Below, one piece after another: positions 17,590 through 26,774 of a stretch of 59,015 nt of DNA. Each line of letters begins with the position of its first letter. The first letter of the stretch is position 1. Below the pieces are notes generated by a model that ran no database searches, had not been told where the DNA came from, and saw only the letters and a list, made by a program, of their open reading frames with translations. This DNA is from Malaciobacter halophilus (GTDB lineage Bacteria > Campylobacterota > Campylobacteria > Campylobacterales > Arcobacteraceae), in contig NZ_NXIF01000034.1 in the NCBI RefSeq assembly GCF_002837275.1, positions 1-59,015 on the forward strand, read 5' to 3'. A program made the position numbers and the translations under genes.

Positions 17590-18257
17590 AAGATATATCC
17601 TTCACCTCTAATAGATTTTATATACTCTTTTTCTCCATTAGGGTCAATTTTTGCTTTTAATCTTTTAACTGCAACATTTACTGTTTTTAGTTTTTTATCA
17701 AAAGAGTCTTCCCAAACAGTGTTTAAAAGATGCTCTCTTGTCATTAATATATCTTTGTTTTTTATAAATTCTAAAAGTAAATCATGCTCTAAGTGAGTTA
17801 ATTCAATAGCTTTATCATTAATATAGAATTTTTTATTTGTTGCTTTATATACTATATCTTTTACTTTTAAAATCTCTATATCTTTAGATGTTCTTTTTAA
17901 AACAGCTTTAACTCTAGCACTAAGCTCTTTTAAATTAAATGGTTTTGTAATATAATCATCTGCATAAGCATCAAATCCTTCTAAAATATCCTCATCTTTG
18001 TCTTTAGCTGTTACATAAATTACAGGATTTGTGTAACCTTTTGCTCTAATTTCTGATATGAAAGTAGTTCCATCAACCCCAGGTAGATTTCTATCCATTA
18101 AAATTAAATCTATATCTTCTTCATCTAATATTTTATCAATTACTGGGTTTACATTTAAACATCCAATTGTATCGTAACCCTCTTTTTGTAAAGTATATTC
18201 TAAAAGTTCTAAAATATCTTCTTCATCTTCAACAATTAAAATTAATCTATTTTTCAT
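17583..18257 (-). CDS. OmpR/PhoB-type response regulator of the phosphate locus
   Basis: The receiver domain (residues 4-117) has the acidic pair Asp11/Glu12, the phosphorylation site Asp55 in LILMDRNLPG, Thr84 and Lys105 (ITKPF). The winged-helix DNA-binding domain (about 128-222) ends in IKSIRGEGYIF. It overlaps the upstream psiE-like gene by 11 bases and the kinase gene by 7, so the pair is made together. By position it is the likely binder of the direct-repeat boxes before pstC and pstS, comparable to PhosR of Campylobacter or PhoB of E. coli. Confidence 0.9.
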   Translation of the reverse strand: MKNRLILIVEDEEDILELLEYTLQKEGYDTIGCLNVNPVIDKILDEEDIDLILMDRNLPGVDGTTFISEIRAKGYTNPVIYVTAKDKDEDILEGFDAYADDYITKPFNLKELSARVKAVLKRTSKDIEILKVKDIVYKATNKKFYINDKAIELTHLEHDLLLEFIKNKDILMTREHLLNTVWEDSFDKKLKTVNVAVKRLKAKIDPNGEKEYIKSIRGEGYIFC

Positions 18258-18642
18258 TACTTTCTTCTTTTAATATAATCTCTTTTTTACCTGGAGAATA
18301 TTTTATAGCAAGTATTCTAAATATAAAGAAAATTAAAATTACAAATAATAAAAATATTATTGTAAAGTAGTCTTTTTTTGCATGTGAAGTATAAATTATA
18401 ACATCTCTAATTAGAAAAATTATAAAAATATCAATAACAAATCTTAGGCGTAGTTTTGCTTTTTTTATAAAATCAGAAATCATTTTCATAACTTCCATTA
18501 TTACAATGAATTCTAACATTAAAACAATTATTTTTTGAAACTCAAGATTTGCAGCAAGAATTATAATAAAAATAATACCTGCTGCTAAAAATTCGTAGTT
18601 ATTCTCAAAGTAGTTTTTAATTCTTTGTATAGCTTTTCTCAT
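18247..18642 (-). CDS. psiE: PsiE-like phosphate-starvation membrane protein
   Basis: A four-helix membrane protein (about 131 residues). The layout of hydrophobic segments and the MKMISDFIKKAKLRLRFVIDIFIIFLIRDVI stretch resemble PsiE, a phosphate-starvation-inducible protein of unknown activity. I prefer the ATG at 18642, 2 bases after the phoU stop; a GTG at 18666 would add 8 residues and overlap phoU by 20 bases. The C-terminus overlaps the response-regulator start by 11 bases. Placement inside the pst operon supports the assignment. Confidence 0.72.
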   Translation of the reverse strand: MRKAIQRIKNYFENNYEFLAAGIIFIIILAANLEFQKIIVLMLEFIVIMEVMKMISDFIKKAKLRLRFVIDIFIIFLIRDVIIYTSHAKKDYFTIIFLLFVILIFFIFRILAIKYSPGKKEIILKEESNEK

Positions 18643-18646
18643 ATAT

Positions 18647-19312
18647 TTATTGTTCGATTTCTCCACCTACATGGGCAAATACAATTAAATTTGCAATACT
18701 TGTAGCTCTATCTGCACATTTTTCTAATCTTCTTAAACTACTTAAAAGATTAAAATAGTCTTTTGAAAGCTCTTGGTTTTTACTTATTAATTTTAAAATA
18801 TTTTTTTCAACCATTGCATATAAGTCATCAGTTTTACTCTCTTCTACTAATACTTTATTAAAGCTCTCTTCTACAACTTTTTCATCATACTCATCTAGCA
18901 TACCTAGTGTAATCTCAAGAGCACTTACAGCAGCTTTTTGTAATGGTATTGCATACTCTAATATTGTTGCTTCATCTAACTCTTCTGAAAATGATTTTCT
19001 AAAAGTCTTAATAAAAGTTTTTGAGTTTGTTCCTGCTCTTACTAACTCATTTGTTATTTTTAAATAAGAAACCATTTGTCTTAAATCTTTTGCTTCAGGA
19101 GAGTATAAAGCAAGAGTAGTAACTATCATATTATCTATTTCATTAGATTTTGAAACTAATCTTTTTAGTGATAAATCAATATCTTTTAATAACTCAATTT
19201 CATTATCTTTTAAAGCTTTTAATGAAGTTTTATTAGCTTTTAATACAATCTCTCCAATCTGCCTTATTTCATTTTTGATTGTTTCAATCTTTTCTTCATA
19301 TGTTTTTAACAT
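18647..19312 (-). CDS. phoU: Phosphate transport regulator PhoU
   Basis: PhoU links PstB activity to the sensor kinase and restrains phosphate uptake when phosphate is plentiful. The 221-residue all-helical protein has two tandem PhoU repeats with acidic metal-site residues in the patterns (E/D)xxx(D/N): SNEIDNM near residue 58 and ESKTDDLYAM near 155, and the closing LRRLEKCADRATSIA. ATG overlaps the pstB stop by one base (TAATG). Downstream psiE and the two-component genes follow at once. Confidence 0.93.
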   Translation of the reverse strand: MLKTYEEKIETIKNEIRQIGEIVLKANKTSLKALKDNEIELLKDIDLSLKRLVSKSNEIDNMIVTTLALYSPEAKDLRQMVSYLKITNELVRAGTNSKTFIKTFRKSFSEELDEATILEYAIPLQKAAVSALEITLGMLDEYDEKVVEESFNKVLVEESKTDDLYAMVEKNILKLISKNQELSKDYFNLLSSLRRLEKCADRATSIANLIVFAHVGGEIEQ

Positions 19313-20091
19313 TATCCAAACCTTCCTGTAATATAATCTTCTGTTTTTTTATTATTTGGATTAACAAATATTGTTTCTGTTTCATCATATTCTATTAATT
19401 TTCCTAAGTGGAAAAATGCTGTATAGTCTGCAACTCTTGCTGCTTGTTGCATATTGTGAGTAACAGTAATAATTGTATAATCTTGTTTTAATTCTAGCAT
19501 TAAAGCTTCAATTTTTTCTGTTGAGATAGGGTCAAGTGCTGAGGTTGGCTCATCCATTAAAATAACTTCAGGCTTTACAGCAATTGTTCTTGCAATACAT
19601 AATCTTTGTTGTTGTCCCCCTGAAAGAGAAGTTCCTGGTTCATTAAGTTTATCTTTAACTTCATCCCAAAGTCCAGATTTTTTAAGTGATGTTTCAACTA
19701 ACTCATCACACTCTTTACCTTTTCCAACAATACCATGCTTTAAAGGTGCATAAGCTACATTGTCATATATTGATTTTGGAAAAGGGTTTGGTTGTTGAAA
19801 AACCATACCAATTCTTTTTCTAACGCTTACTTCATCTACATCTTTATCATAAATATTTTTATTATCAATTATTACTTCTCCATCAATTTTTACAATTGAT
19901 ATTAAGTCATTCATTCTATTTAAACATCTTAAAAAAGTAGATTTCCCACACCCTGATGGTCCAATTAAAGCTGTAATTTTATTTTTATATATGTTTACAT
20001 CTATATTATGTAAAGCGTGGTTATCTCCATACCAAAGGTTTAAAGAGTTAACATTTACTTTTACTTCATTATTTTTAATTTCTTTGCTCAT
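19312..20091 (-). CDS. pstB: Phosphate ABC transporter ATP-binding protein PstB
   Basis: The ATPase of the high-affinity phosphate importer. Visible motifs: Walker [11 protein letters not shown]-loop in [18 protein letters not shown] (PstB-specific), signature [13 protein letters not shown], Walker [14 protein letters not shown] and the switch histidine VTHNM. 259 residues is the normal length. The start has AGGAAA 8 bases upstream and follows pstA by 10 bases. Confidence 0.98.
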   Translation of the reverse strand: MSKEIKNNEVKVNVNSLNLWYGDNHALHNIDVNIYKNKITALIGPSGCGKSTFLRCLNRMNDLISIVKIDGEVIIDNKNIYDKDVDEVSVRKRIGMVFQQPNPFPKSIYDNVAYAPLKHGIVGKGKECDELVETSLKKSGLWDEVKDKLNEPGTSLSGGQQQRLCIARTIAVKPEVILMDEPTSALDPISTEKIEALMLELKQDYTIITVTHNMQQAARVADYTAFFHLGKLIEYDETETIFVNPNNKKTEDYITGRFG

Positions 20092-20101
20092 TTAATATTT
20101 C

Positions 20102-21292
20102 CTACCATTTAACTTCGAATTTTTTTCTTAAATAAATTGCTAGTGCATTTAATGAAATTAATACACTTAGTAATACAATAATACCAGCAGCAGTTTTTTC
20201 TATATACATTCTTTCAGGCATACCTGCCCATGTAAAAATTTGTGCAGGCATTACTGTTGCTGCTTGAGTAACCATTGATGGTGCATCTGGAATAAATGCA
20301 ATCATACCTACAATAATAAGTGGTGCTGTTTCTCCCATGGCTTGTGCAAGACCAATAATTGAACCTGTCATAATTCCAGGAAAAGCTAATGGTAAAACAT
20401 GATCTTTTGTTACTTGAATTTTAGTAAGACCTAAACCATATCCTGCTTGTCTAATCGAATCAGGAACACTTCTTAAAGCTGCCCTTGAACTTACAATGAT
20501 AATTGGTAGTGTCATAAGTGCTAATGTTAAACCACCAACTAAAGGTGAACTTCTTGGTAAACCAAAAAGATTAATAAAAATTGCTAGTCCTAAAAGACCA
20601 AATAGTATTGAAGGAATGGCAGCAAGATTATTTATATTTACTTCTATAATTTGAGTAAATTTATTATCATCTGCAAACTCTTCTAGGTAAATAGCAGTCA
20701 TAACACCAATTGGAAAAGCTACAAGCATAGTAATAATTAAAGTTAATACGGAACCTATAATTGCTGATTTTAAACCTGCATATTCAGGAGTTTTTGAATC
20801 TCCATTTGTAAAAAAGATTTCATTAAATTTTAATTCTGCTTTTCCATAAGCTTTCATATCATCAATTAAAGCTCTATCTTTTCTTTTAAGTTTATAGTAG
20901 TGTCCTTTTAGATATTGGTCAACTTGGTCGTCTGCTAATACCCAAGTAGGAATAGTTTTTCCTAAAAGTTTAGGATTTGCTTCAATCATATTTGGAACTT
21001 CTCTTATCCATGCTCTTGAAACTACACCTCTATATTTTCTATCAATTGATTTTCTATAATTTTTTATTGCTGCTTGACTATAAGTTACATCAACTAATAA
21101 ATAAGCTTGCTTAAATGCAGGAGTTCCTTTAGTCACAATATCTGTTAAAAAAAATGCTAAAAATGCAATTGAAAAAACTAAAGACCCAAGTGTAAACCTT
21201 TTGAATCTTTTAGAACTTCTATGTCTACTTTTTAAAGTAGGGTCATAAAATGGATTTTCTTCTTTTTTCTTTTTGTTTCTTCTAATAATCAT
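20102..21292 (-). CDS. pstA: Phosphate ABC transporter permease PstA with long N-terminal extension
   Basis: One of two membrane subunits of the phosphate importer. The C-terminal 230 residues hold the permease core with IYLEEFADDN and the EAA-like loop RQAGYGLGLTKIQVTKDHVLPLAFPGIMTG. At 396 residues it is about 100 longer than E. coli PstA: after the first helix (about 31-52) there is a charged, non-membrane stretch of about 110 residues, like the DUF3333-type extension seen in some PstA proteins. The ATG overlaps the pstC stop by 4 bases (ATGA). Confidence 0.93.
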   Translation of the reverse strand: MIIRRNKKKKEENPFYDPTLKSRHRSSKRFKRFTLGSLVFSIAFLAFFLTDIVTKGTPAFKQAYLLVDVTYSQAAIKNYRKSIDRKYRGVVSRAWIREVPNMIEANPKLLGKTIPTWVLADDQVDQYLKGHYYKLKRKDRALIDDMKAYGKAELKFNEIFFTNGDSKTPEYAGLKSAIIGSVLTLIITMLVAFPIGVMTAIYLEEFADDNKFTQIIEVNINNLAAIPSILFGLLGLAIFINLFGLPRSSPLVGGLTLALMTLPIIIVSSRAALRSVPDSIRQAGYGLGLTKIQVTKDHVLPLAFPGIMTGSIIGLAQAMGETAPLIIVGMIAFIPDAPSMVTQAATVMPAQIFTWAGMPERMYIEKTAAGIIVLLSVLISLNALAIYLRKKFEVKW

Positions 21293-22218
21293 AATGTATT
21301 CACTTTATATTTTTCTTTGAATTTTCTAATTAACGTTAATGAAATAACATTTAAAGCCAATGTTACAACAAAAAGTACAAGCCCAAGAGCAAATGCAGAT
21401 AGTGTTGCAGGAGAGTTAAAAGCTTGGTCTCCTACTAATGCATCAACTATTCTAACTGTAACAGTAGTCATATCTTCTAAAGGATTTATTGATAAGTTTG
21501 GTCTTAATCCTGCTGCCATAACAACAATCATTGTTTCACCTAATGCTTTAGATAAACCAAGAAGTGAAGCAGAGATAATACCTGGCATAGCTGATGGTAA
21601 AACAATATTTTTAATAGTTTCACCTTGTGTTAGTCCTAATCCTAAAGATGCTTTTCTTTGTGAATCTGGAACGGCTCTTATTACATCATCACTTAAAGAG
21701 GCAATTACAGGAATAATCATAATTCCCATAACTACTCCAGAGGCAAGTGCTGAATTAAATGATGCTTCAAGACCAATTGCAGCAGCAGCTTTAACAATCA
21801 TAGGAGCAATTGTAATTGCTGCAAAGAAACCATAAACAACTGTTGGAATTCCTGCTAGAATTTCAAGTAAAGGTTTAAGAGCATTTCTTACTTTTCTTGA
21901 AGCATATTCACTCATATATACAGCACTTCCTAAACCAATAGGAATTGCTACTGCCATTGCAATTATAGTAATTACAAATGTACCTGCAAAAATAGGAACT
22001 GCGCCAAATTTACTATTTGCAATTCCTGGTGACCATTCAGTACCAGTAATAAAGTACCAAAAACTTCTTAATTGGAAAAATTCTATTGCTTCAAAAAGAA
22101 TAGAGAATAAAATTCCAAATGTAGTTAGAATTGAGATAATAGAAGCAGTAATCAAAAATATCTTAATTATCTTCTCTTTTATCTGTGTGGATTTATTTCT
22201 TGTCTCAAAGGGTGTCAA
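21289..22218 (-). CDS. pstC: Phosphate ABC transporter permease PstC
   Basis: The partner permease of PstA. Six hydrophobic helices are visible with the EAA loop QRKASLGLGLTQGETIKNIVLPSAMPGI and the conserved TEWSPG segment near residue 60. The start is TTG, with AAAGG 8 bases upstream; no Met codon near the N-terminus offers an alternative. It opens the operon pstC-pstA-pstB-phoU-psiE-regulator-kinase, and a PHO-box-like direct repeat lies 47-63 bp upstream. Confidence 0.95.
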   Translation of the reverse strand: MTPFETRNKSTQIKEKIIKIFLITASIISILTTFGILFSILFEAIEFFQLRSFWYFITGTEWSPGIANSKFGAVPIFAGTFVITIIAMAVAIPIGLGSAVYMSEYASRKVRNALKPLLEILAGIPTVVYGFFAAITIAPMIVKAAAAIGLEASFNSALASGVVMGIMIIPVIASLSDDVIRAVPDSQRKASLGLGLTQGETIKNIVLPSAMPGIISASLLGLSKALGETMIVVMAAGLRPNLSINPLEDMTTVTVRIVDALVGDQAFNSPATLSAFALGLVLFVVTLALNVISLTLIRKFKEKYKVNTL

Positions 22219-22264
22219 TACATTTACCTTTATCTATAAAATTTTAAAAATTCTATAAAATAAA

Positions 22265-22281
22265 GGTTACAAAATGGTTAC
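22265..22281 (-). promoter_or_regulatory. Candidate PHO box before pstC
   Basis: On the minus strand the sequence is GTAACCATTTTGTAACC, two GTAACC half-sites with an 11-bp period. It lies 47-63 bp upstream of the pstC start and overlaps the stop codon of the EAL-GGDEF gene. The pstS upstream region has the same arrangement at the same distance. PhoB-type regulators bind direct repeats of 11-bp period. Confidence 0.75.
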
Positions 22282-24026
22282 ATTAGAATAGAACTACCAA
22301 GTGGCGCATCTGTTAGCTTAGAGTCTTTTTTTATTTTTCCTAAGATTTTATCAAAATTTGATTGATTAGAGTATTTTGTAATCTCAATAATTGCTGAACA
22401 AACACTTAAAAGTTTAAACTCTCTATTTATTCCAAATCTATCTTTTGTACTTATAAAACCTTTTTTCTTATCCTCTTCATTATATAAGCTACTTACACTT
22501 TGTTTAAACTCTTGTTGAACTTGATTGATTTTTTTGTAAACTTTTTCGAACTTTTTACCCCTAAATCCTACGAAAAAATCATCTCCTCCAATATGAGCAA
22601 CAAAAGCACTTTTTCGAAGAGATTTTTGTAAAAGTTCTGAAAAAATAAGTATAGCTCTATCTCCTTGTCTAAAACCATAATAATCATTAAATGGTTTAAA
22701 ATCATTAAAATCAAAATATACTATGTGAGTTACTTCATCACTTTTAAAACTATTTTGTATAAATTTGTCTATTTGATTATTTCCAGGTAGTTTAGTCAAA
22801 GGATTTTGATTCTGTGCAATTTCTAGATTTCTTTTGTATGAAAGAGACAAGAGATTATTTACATTAATAAAACCAATATATTTATTACTCTTAGTTACAA
22901 AAATCCCCTTTGATTCATTGCCTCTTAAATTAAACATTTCTAATGTTTTATCAATTCCCCAAGCTACTTCAATTGATAAAGAAGGCTTAATATAACTACT
23001 AAGTTTTGATTTAAAAGATACATTTTGAGCAAGAGATAGTCCATATTGTGAGTATGAAAGTTTTTTTATATCAACTTCATAAATAACTCCTAAAAGTGTT
23101 TTATACTCATCAATTATAGGAACAAAATTATTACTAGGAAATTCTTTAAAATATAAAAAAAGGTCATGTAAGTTTGAGTTTATACTAAGTGGCTCTATAT
23201 ACTCAATATAATCTTTATCTATTAAATTATTTGTTTTATTTCTTCTATCATTTTTAAATAGATTAGGGATATTTTCATATGTATGCTTTATATGTAATAT
23301 ATTAAGTGTAGGTTTTGAGATTAAGAAACCTTGAATATAATCAATATTAATATCTTTACAAGTATAGTACTCAGCTGTAGTTTCAATACCCTCAGCTATA
23401 ACTTTTATTCCCATTACATGAGCCATATCAACAATAGAAGAGCAAAAGAGTTTTTTTCTTGAATCTTTGTTTATATCTCTTATAAAAAATCTATCTAGTT
23501 TAATATAATCTGCCTCACTTAAATAAAGAAGTTCAAGTCCTGAAATTCCAGTACCAAAATCATCAATTGCAATATTAAAACCTTCACTTTTATAATTATT
23601 TAACATTTTATTAACCATAAGTTTATTTTGCATTGAACCATTTTCTGTAATTTCAAAACAAATAGCACTCTCTTTAATATTTAGCTGTTTTAAGATTTTA
23701 TTTGTATTTCCTTTTTCAAAGTCTGGCATATAAAGTAATCTATTATCCAAGTTATAAAATAGCTTCAAATCTTCTATTTTAATATGATTAAATTTTTCAA
23801 TAGCCTTTTTTCTAAGAATCAAATCAATCTTGTATAATATCTTTTTATCAAAAAAGTTATCAAATAAATCAGGAATTGATTTAAATCCTATATTTTGATA
23901 GCCTCTAATTAAGGCTTCAACTGCAAAAAGTTTTCCTGTTCTAGTATTTACAATTGGTTGAAATGCATAATCTAGTTTATCAACAATTATACGAAAGTCA
24001 TCTATATTTTTTTTTGCAGTGGACAT
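22278..24026 (-). CDS. EAL-CBS-GGDEF cyclic-di-GMP turnover protein
   Basis: A soluble 582-residue protein with three modules. The N-terminal EAL phosphodiesterase (residues about 12-250) keeps the residues needed for activity: EALIRG, NLDNR, EITENG, DDFGTG, IKLD, AEGIET and QGF. A CBS pair (about 265-395) follows. The C-terminal diguanylate-cyclase domain has GGDDF instead of GGDEF, a conservative change that may or may not be active. No membrane segment is seen. The gene lies between pstS and pstC, separated from pstS by a terminator; its stop overlaps the pstC PHO-box candidate. Confidence 0.9.
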   Translation of the reverse strand: MSTAKKNIDDFRIIVDKLDYAFQPIVNTRTGKLFAVEALIRGYQNIGFKSIPDLFDNFFDKKILYKIDLILRKKAIEKFNHIKIEDLKLFYNLDNRLLYMPDFEKGNTNKILKQLNIKESAICFEITENGSMQNKLMVNKMLNNYKSEGFNIAIDDFGTGISGLELLYLSEADYIKLDRFFIRDINKDSRKKLFCSSIVDMAHVMGIKVIAEGIETTAEYYTCKDINIDYIQGFLISKPTLNILHIKHTYENIPNLFKNDRRNKTNNLIDKDYIEYIEPLSINSNLHDLFLYFKEFPSNNFVPIIDEYKTLLGVIYEVDIKKLSYSQYGLSLAQNVSFKSKLSSYIKPSLSIEVAWGIDKTLEMFNLRGNESKGIFVTKSNKYIGFINVNNLLSLSYKRNLEIAQNQNPLTKLPGNNQIDKFIQNSFKSDEVTHIVYFDFNDFKPFNDYYGFRQGDRAILIFSELLQKSLRKSAFVAHIGGDDFFVGFRGKKFEKVYKKINQVQQEFKQSVSSLYNEEDKKKGFISTKDRFGINREFKLLSVCSAIIEITKYSNQSNFDKILGKIKKDSKLTDAPLGSSILM

Positions 24027-24108
24027 TTGAAGACCTTTGTAGTTATATATATAGATCTTTTAGTAATTTGTTCGCGAAAATATGTAAAGACCTATATTTA
24101 TAGCTAGT

Positions 24109-24137
24109 AAAAAGAGGAAGGAGAGATTCCTCTTTTT
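24109..24137 (-). terminator. Intrinsic terminator of pstS
   Basis: AAAAAGAGGAA (24109-24119) pairs with TTCCTCTTTTT (24127-24137). On the minus strand the stem ends in a T-run. It lies 3 bases after the pstS stop, so high-level pstS message can end here with limited read-through into the EAL-GGDEF gene. Confidence 0.85.
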
Positions 24138-24140
24138 TAA

Positions 24141-25193
24141 TTAGTGTTTTAAAGAGTCTAAAGTAACTTTTTCTCTTTTTGTTACACTTGCTTTAATAGC
24201 TGCTCTTTTTGCTTTTGGTAATGGAATAAGCCCAATTTCTGTTAAAATTCCTTCTTCACCAATCATCATATCATCCATAAACATTTTTACATAATCTTTC
24301 ATTGCTGGAACATCTTTCTCATGAGAGTTTTTAATGTAGAAAAATAGTGATCTTGAAATTGGATATTCACCAGATGAAATTGCATCAGGAGTTGGCATAA
24401 CACCGTTTATTTTTGCACCTATTAATTTATCTTCATTCTCAACTAAAAATGAGTAACCAAAAATACCAAAAGCATCTTTGTTTTTATTTAATTTTTGAAC
24501 AATTAAATTGTCATTTTCACCTGAAGGAACATAAATACCATCTTGTCTAACTTTGTGATATTTTTTGTATGCTTTATATTTTTTCTTGTCTTTTTTGTAT
24601 AATGAAGTATATTCATCCATTTTTTTAAATGTAGCTTTTAAAACCATATCTTCAAATGCATCTCTTGTTCCTGAAGATTTTGGAGGACCATAAATAATAA
24701 TCTCTCTATTTGGTAATGAAGAGTCAATATCAGACCACTTTTTATAAGGGTTATCTATAAGTTTCCCATTTTTACCTGGAACTTCAGCTGCAACTGCTAA
24801 TGCTAATTGTTTTTTTGTAACAGAAAATGGCTTATTTGAGTTTGATTGTGCAAATGCAATACCATCAAATCCTATAACTGCTTCAGTAATATCTGTTACA
24901 CCATTTTTCTCACACATTTTGAACTCTTTTGCTTTCATTCTTCTTGAAGCATTTGTAATATCAGGAGTATTCATACCGTTTCCAGCACAAAATAGTTTCA
25001 TACCACCACCTGAACCAGTAGATTCAACAACAGGTGTAGGATATTTAGTAGTTGCACCTAACTCTTCAGCAACTGCTGAAGCAAAAGGATATACAGTTGA
25101 TGAACCAACCATTTTTATTTGATCTCTAGCACTTAAACTTACAGTCAATGCTGCACTTGCAAGAATTGCTAATGTCGTTTTCTTAATTGTCAT
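24141..25193 (-). CDS. pstS: Phosphate ABC transporter substrate-binding protein PstS
   Basis: The periplasmic phosphate-binding protein that delivers phosphate to PstCA. A cleavable signal peptide (residues 1-22, ending SLSA) precedes the conserved GSSTVYPFASAVAEEL segment and the phosphate-binding loops STGSGGGMKLFCAG and PKSSGTRDAFEDMV. Length is 350 residues. A strong terminator follows, and a PHO-box-like repeat lies 47-63 bp upstream, so it is probably its own phosphate-regulated unit. Confidence 0.96.
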   Translation of the reverse strand: MTIKKTTLAILASAALTVSLSARDQIKMVGSSTVYPFASAVAEELGATTKYPTPVVESTGSGGGMKLFCAGNGMNTPDITNASRRMKAKEFKMCEKNGVTDITEAVIGFDGIAFAQSNSNKPFSVTKKQLALAVAAEVPGKNGKLIDNPYKKWSDIDSSLPNREIIIYGPPKSSGTRDAFEDMVLKATFKKMDEYTSLYKKDKKKYKAYKKYHKVRQDGIYVPSGENDNLIVQKLNKNKDAFGIFGYSFLVENEDKLIGAKINGVMPTPDAISSGEYPISRSLFFYIKNSHEKDVPAMKDYVKMFMDDMMIGEEGILTEIGLIPLPKAKRAAIKASVTKREKVTLDSLKH

Positions 25194-25239
25194 GTTTTAT
25201 TCTCCATTGATGTTTGATGAAGAAATTGTATAATTAGTT

Positions 25240-25256
25240 GGTTACATTTTGGTTAC
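25240..25256 (-). promoter_or_regulatory. Candidate PHO box before pstS
   Basis: On the minus strand: GTAACCAAAATGTAACC, two GTAACC half-sites with 11-bp period, 47-63 bp upstream of the pstS ATG. A possible -10 element TATACAAT follows about 10-16 bp downstream, so a regulator bound here would sit over the -35 region, as PhoB does. Confidence 0.75.
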
Positions 25257-25307
25257 TAAATTGTAATTTAGCTAAAATTTAATAAGTTTTTAGTGTAGAA
25301 ATGAAAA

Positions 25308-25330
25308 GAGTGATAATTTATATATCACTC
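25308..25330 (-). terminator. Terminator at the prfA stop
   Basis: GAGTGAT (25308-25314) pairs with ATCACTC (25324-25330); the minus-strand hairpin overlaps the prfA stop codon and is followed by TTTTCATTT. It probably ends the rpsT-prfA transcript before the pstS promoter. Confidence 0.6.
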
Positions 25331-26385
25331 ATCTCCATAAGTTTTGTTTGGTAATCAGCGATTAATGGATCTATTATTTCATCAAATAATCCATCATTCA
25401 TTATGTACTCAAGTCTGTAAAGTGTAAGGTTAATTCTGTGGTCTGAAACTCTATTTTGTGGATAATTATATGTTCTAATTCTTCCACTTCTGTCTCCAGT
25501 ACCAACTTGGGCTTTTCTATCTGCACCTTCTTGAGCCATTTGTTCTTGCATTTGTAAGTCATAAAGTCTAGCTTTAAGAACTTTCATTGCTCTTTCTTTA
25601 TTTTTATGCTGTGATTTTTGGTCTTGATTTGTTACTACAAGTCCACTTGGAAGGTGAGTAATTCTTACTGCACTATCTGTTGTATTTACAGATTGACCTC
25701 CATTACCACTTGCTCGCATAACATCAATTTTTAAGTCATTTGGGTTGATTTCAATTTCAATATCATCAACCTCTGGCATAACTGCAACTGTAATTGCAGA
25801 TGTATGTACTCTTCCTTGTGACTCTGTTGCTGGTACCCTTTGAACTCTATGTGTACCACCTTCAAACTTTAGTTTACTATAGGCATGGTCACCTTTTACA
25901 AGTAGTACTAGTTCTTTATAACCACCAGCTTCACTCTCACTAGAGTTCATAACTTCAACTTTCCAGCCATTATTTTCTGCATATCTTAAATAGGCTCTAA
26001 ATAAGTCACCTACAAAAATTGCAGCTTCATCTCCACCTGTTCCAGCTCTAAGTTCCAAGTAGATGTTTTTATCATCATTTGGATCTTTTGGAATCATTAA
26101 GACTTTAATCTCTTCTTCAAGCTCAGGTTTTTTAGCTTCTAGTTCTCTTAGCTCTTCTTTTGCAAGTTCACCTAACTCGGCATCTTCTAAAAGCATTTTA
26201 TTTTCTTCAATATCTTCAATTATTTGAATATATTCATTAGCTTTTTTAACGATTGGCTCGATTGATGATTGCTCTTTAGATAGTTCTGTCATCTTTTTTA
26301 TATCAGATGTAACATCTGGTGAGATTAACAGCTTGTTAATCTCTTCATATCTATCTATAAAAGGCTGTAGTTTTTCTTTTGTCAT
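25318..26385 (-). CDS. prfA: Peptide chain release factor 1
   Basis: RF1 reads UAA and UAG stop codons and triggers peptide release. The GGQ motif is at residues 229-231 (SGNGGQSVN) and the codon-recognition tripeptide is PAT at 185-187, the RF1 type (RF2 has SPF). Length 355 is typical. It follows rpsT by 43 bases on the same strand. ATG start. Confidence 0.98.
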   Translation of the reverse strand: MTKEKLQPFIDRYEEINKLLISPDVTSDIKKMTELSKEQSSIEPIVKKANEYIQIIEDIEENKMLLEDAELGELAKEELRELEAKKPELEEEIKVLMIPKDPNDDKNIYLELRAGTGGDEAAIFVGDLFRAYLRYAENNGWKVEVMNSSESEAGGYKELVLLVKGDHAYSKLKFEGGTHRVQRVPATESQGRVHTSAITVAVMPEVDDIEIEINPNDLKIDVMRASGNGGQSVNTTDSAVRITHLPSGLVVTNQDQKSQHKNKERAMKVLKARLYDLQMQEQMAQEGADRKAQVGTGDRSGRIRTYNYPQNRVSDHRINLTLYRLEYIMNDGLFDEIIDPLIADYQTKLMEMSDI

Positions 26386-26428
26386 ATTTGTATGTATTAT
26401 TTAATAGAGTAAGTATATAACCTTAGGA

Positions 26429-26689
26429 TTATATAGCATTTACTTTAGTTTGTAATCTACTAACTTTTCTTGCTGCATTTCCTTTTTTTAATACACCTTT
26501 ACTTACGCAGTGGTGGATATATTTGTTTGCAGCTTTAATTGCTGAAGCAGCTTTTTCTTTATCATTTGCTTCTACAGCAGATAATACATCTTTAGTTAAG
26601 TTTTTAATTCTTGTTTTATAGAATCTGTTTCTTTCAGTTCTAACCTTTGTTTGTCTAGCTCTTTTTTCAGCAGATTTGTGATTTGCCAT
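26429..26689 (-). CDS. rpsT: 30S ribosomal protein S20
   Basis: A small basic helical protein bound to 16S rRNA. The N-terminal [13 protein letters not shown] and the C-terminal [16 protein letters not shown] are S20 signatures; 86 residues is normal. It diverges from glmM across 85 bases (26690-26774) that must hold both promoters. Confidence 0.98.
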   Translation of the reverse strand: MANHKSAEKRARQTKVRTERNRFYKTRIKNLTKDVLSAVEANDKEKAASAIKAANKYIHHCVSKGVLKKGNAARKVSRLQTKVNAI

Positions 26690-26774
26690 TTTATTTTAAC
26701 CTCTTTATAAAAATTTTAAGGGTAGAATGTTACCTAAAACAACTTTAAATTAAGTTTAAATTTAGGAAGATTTA

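Noticed and set aside
21317-21835. 172-codon plus-strand frame inside pstC
   Set aside because: Antisense to a clear permease gene; composition is Ala/Ile/Thr-rich, as expected for reverse-read membrane codons.
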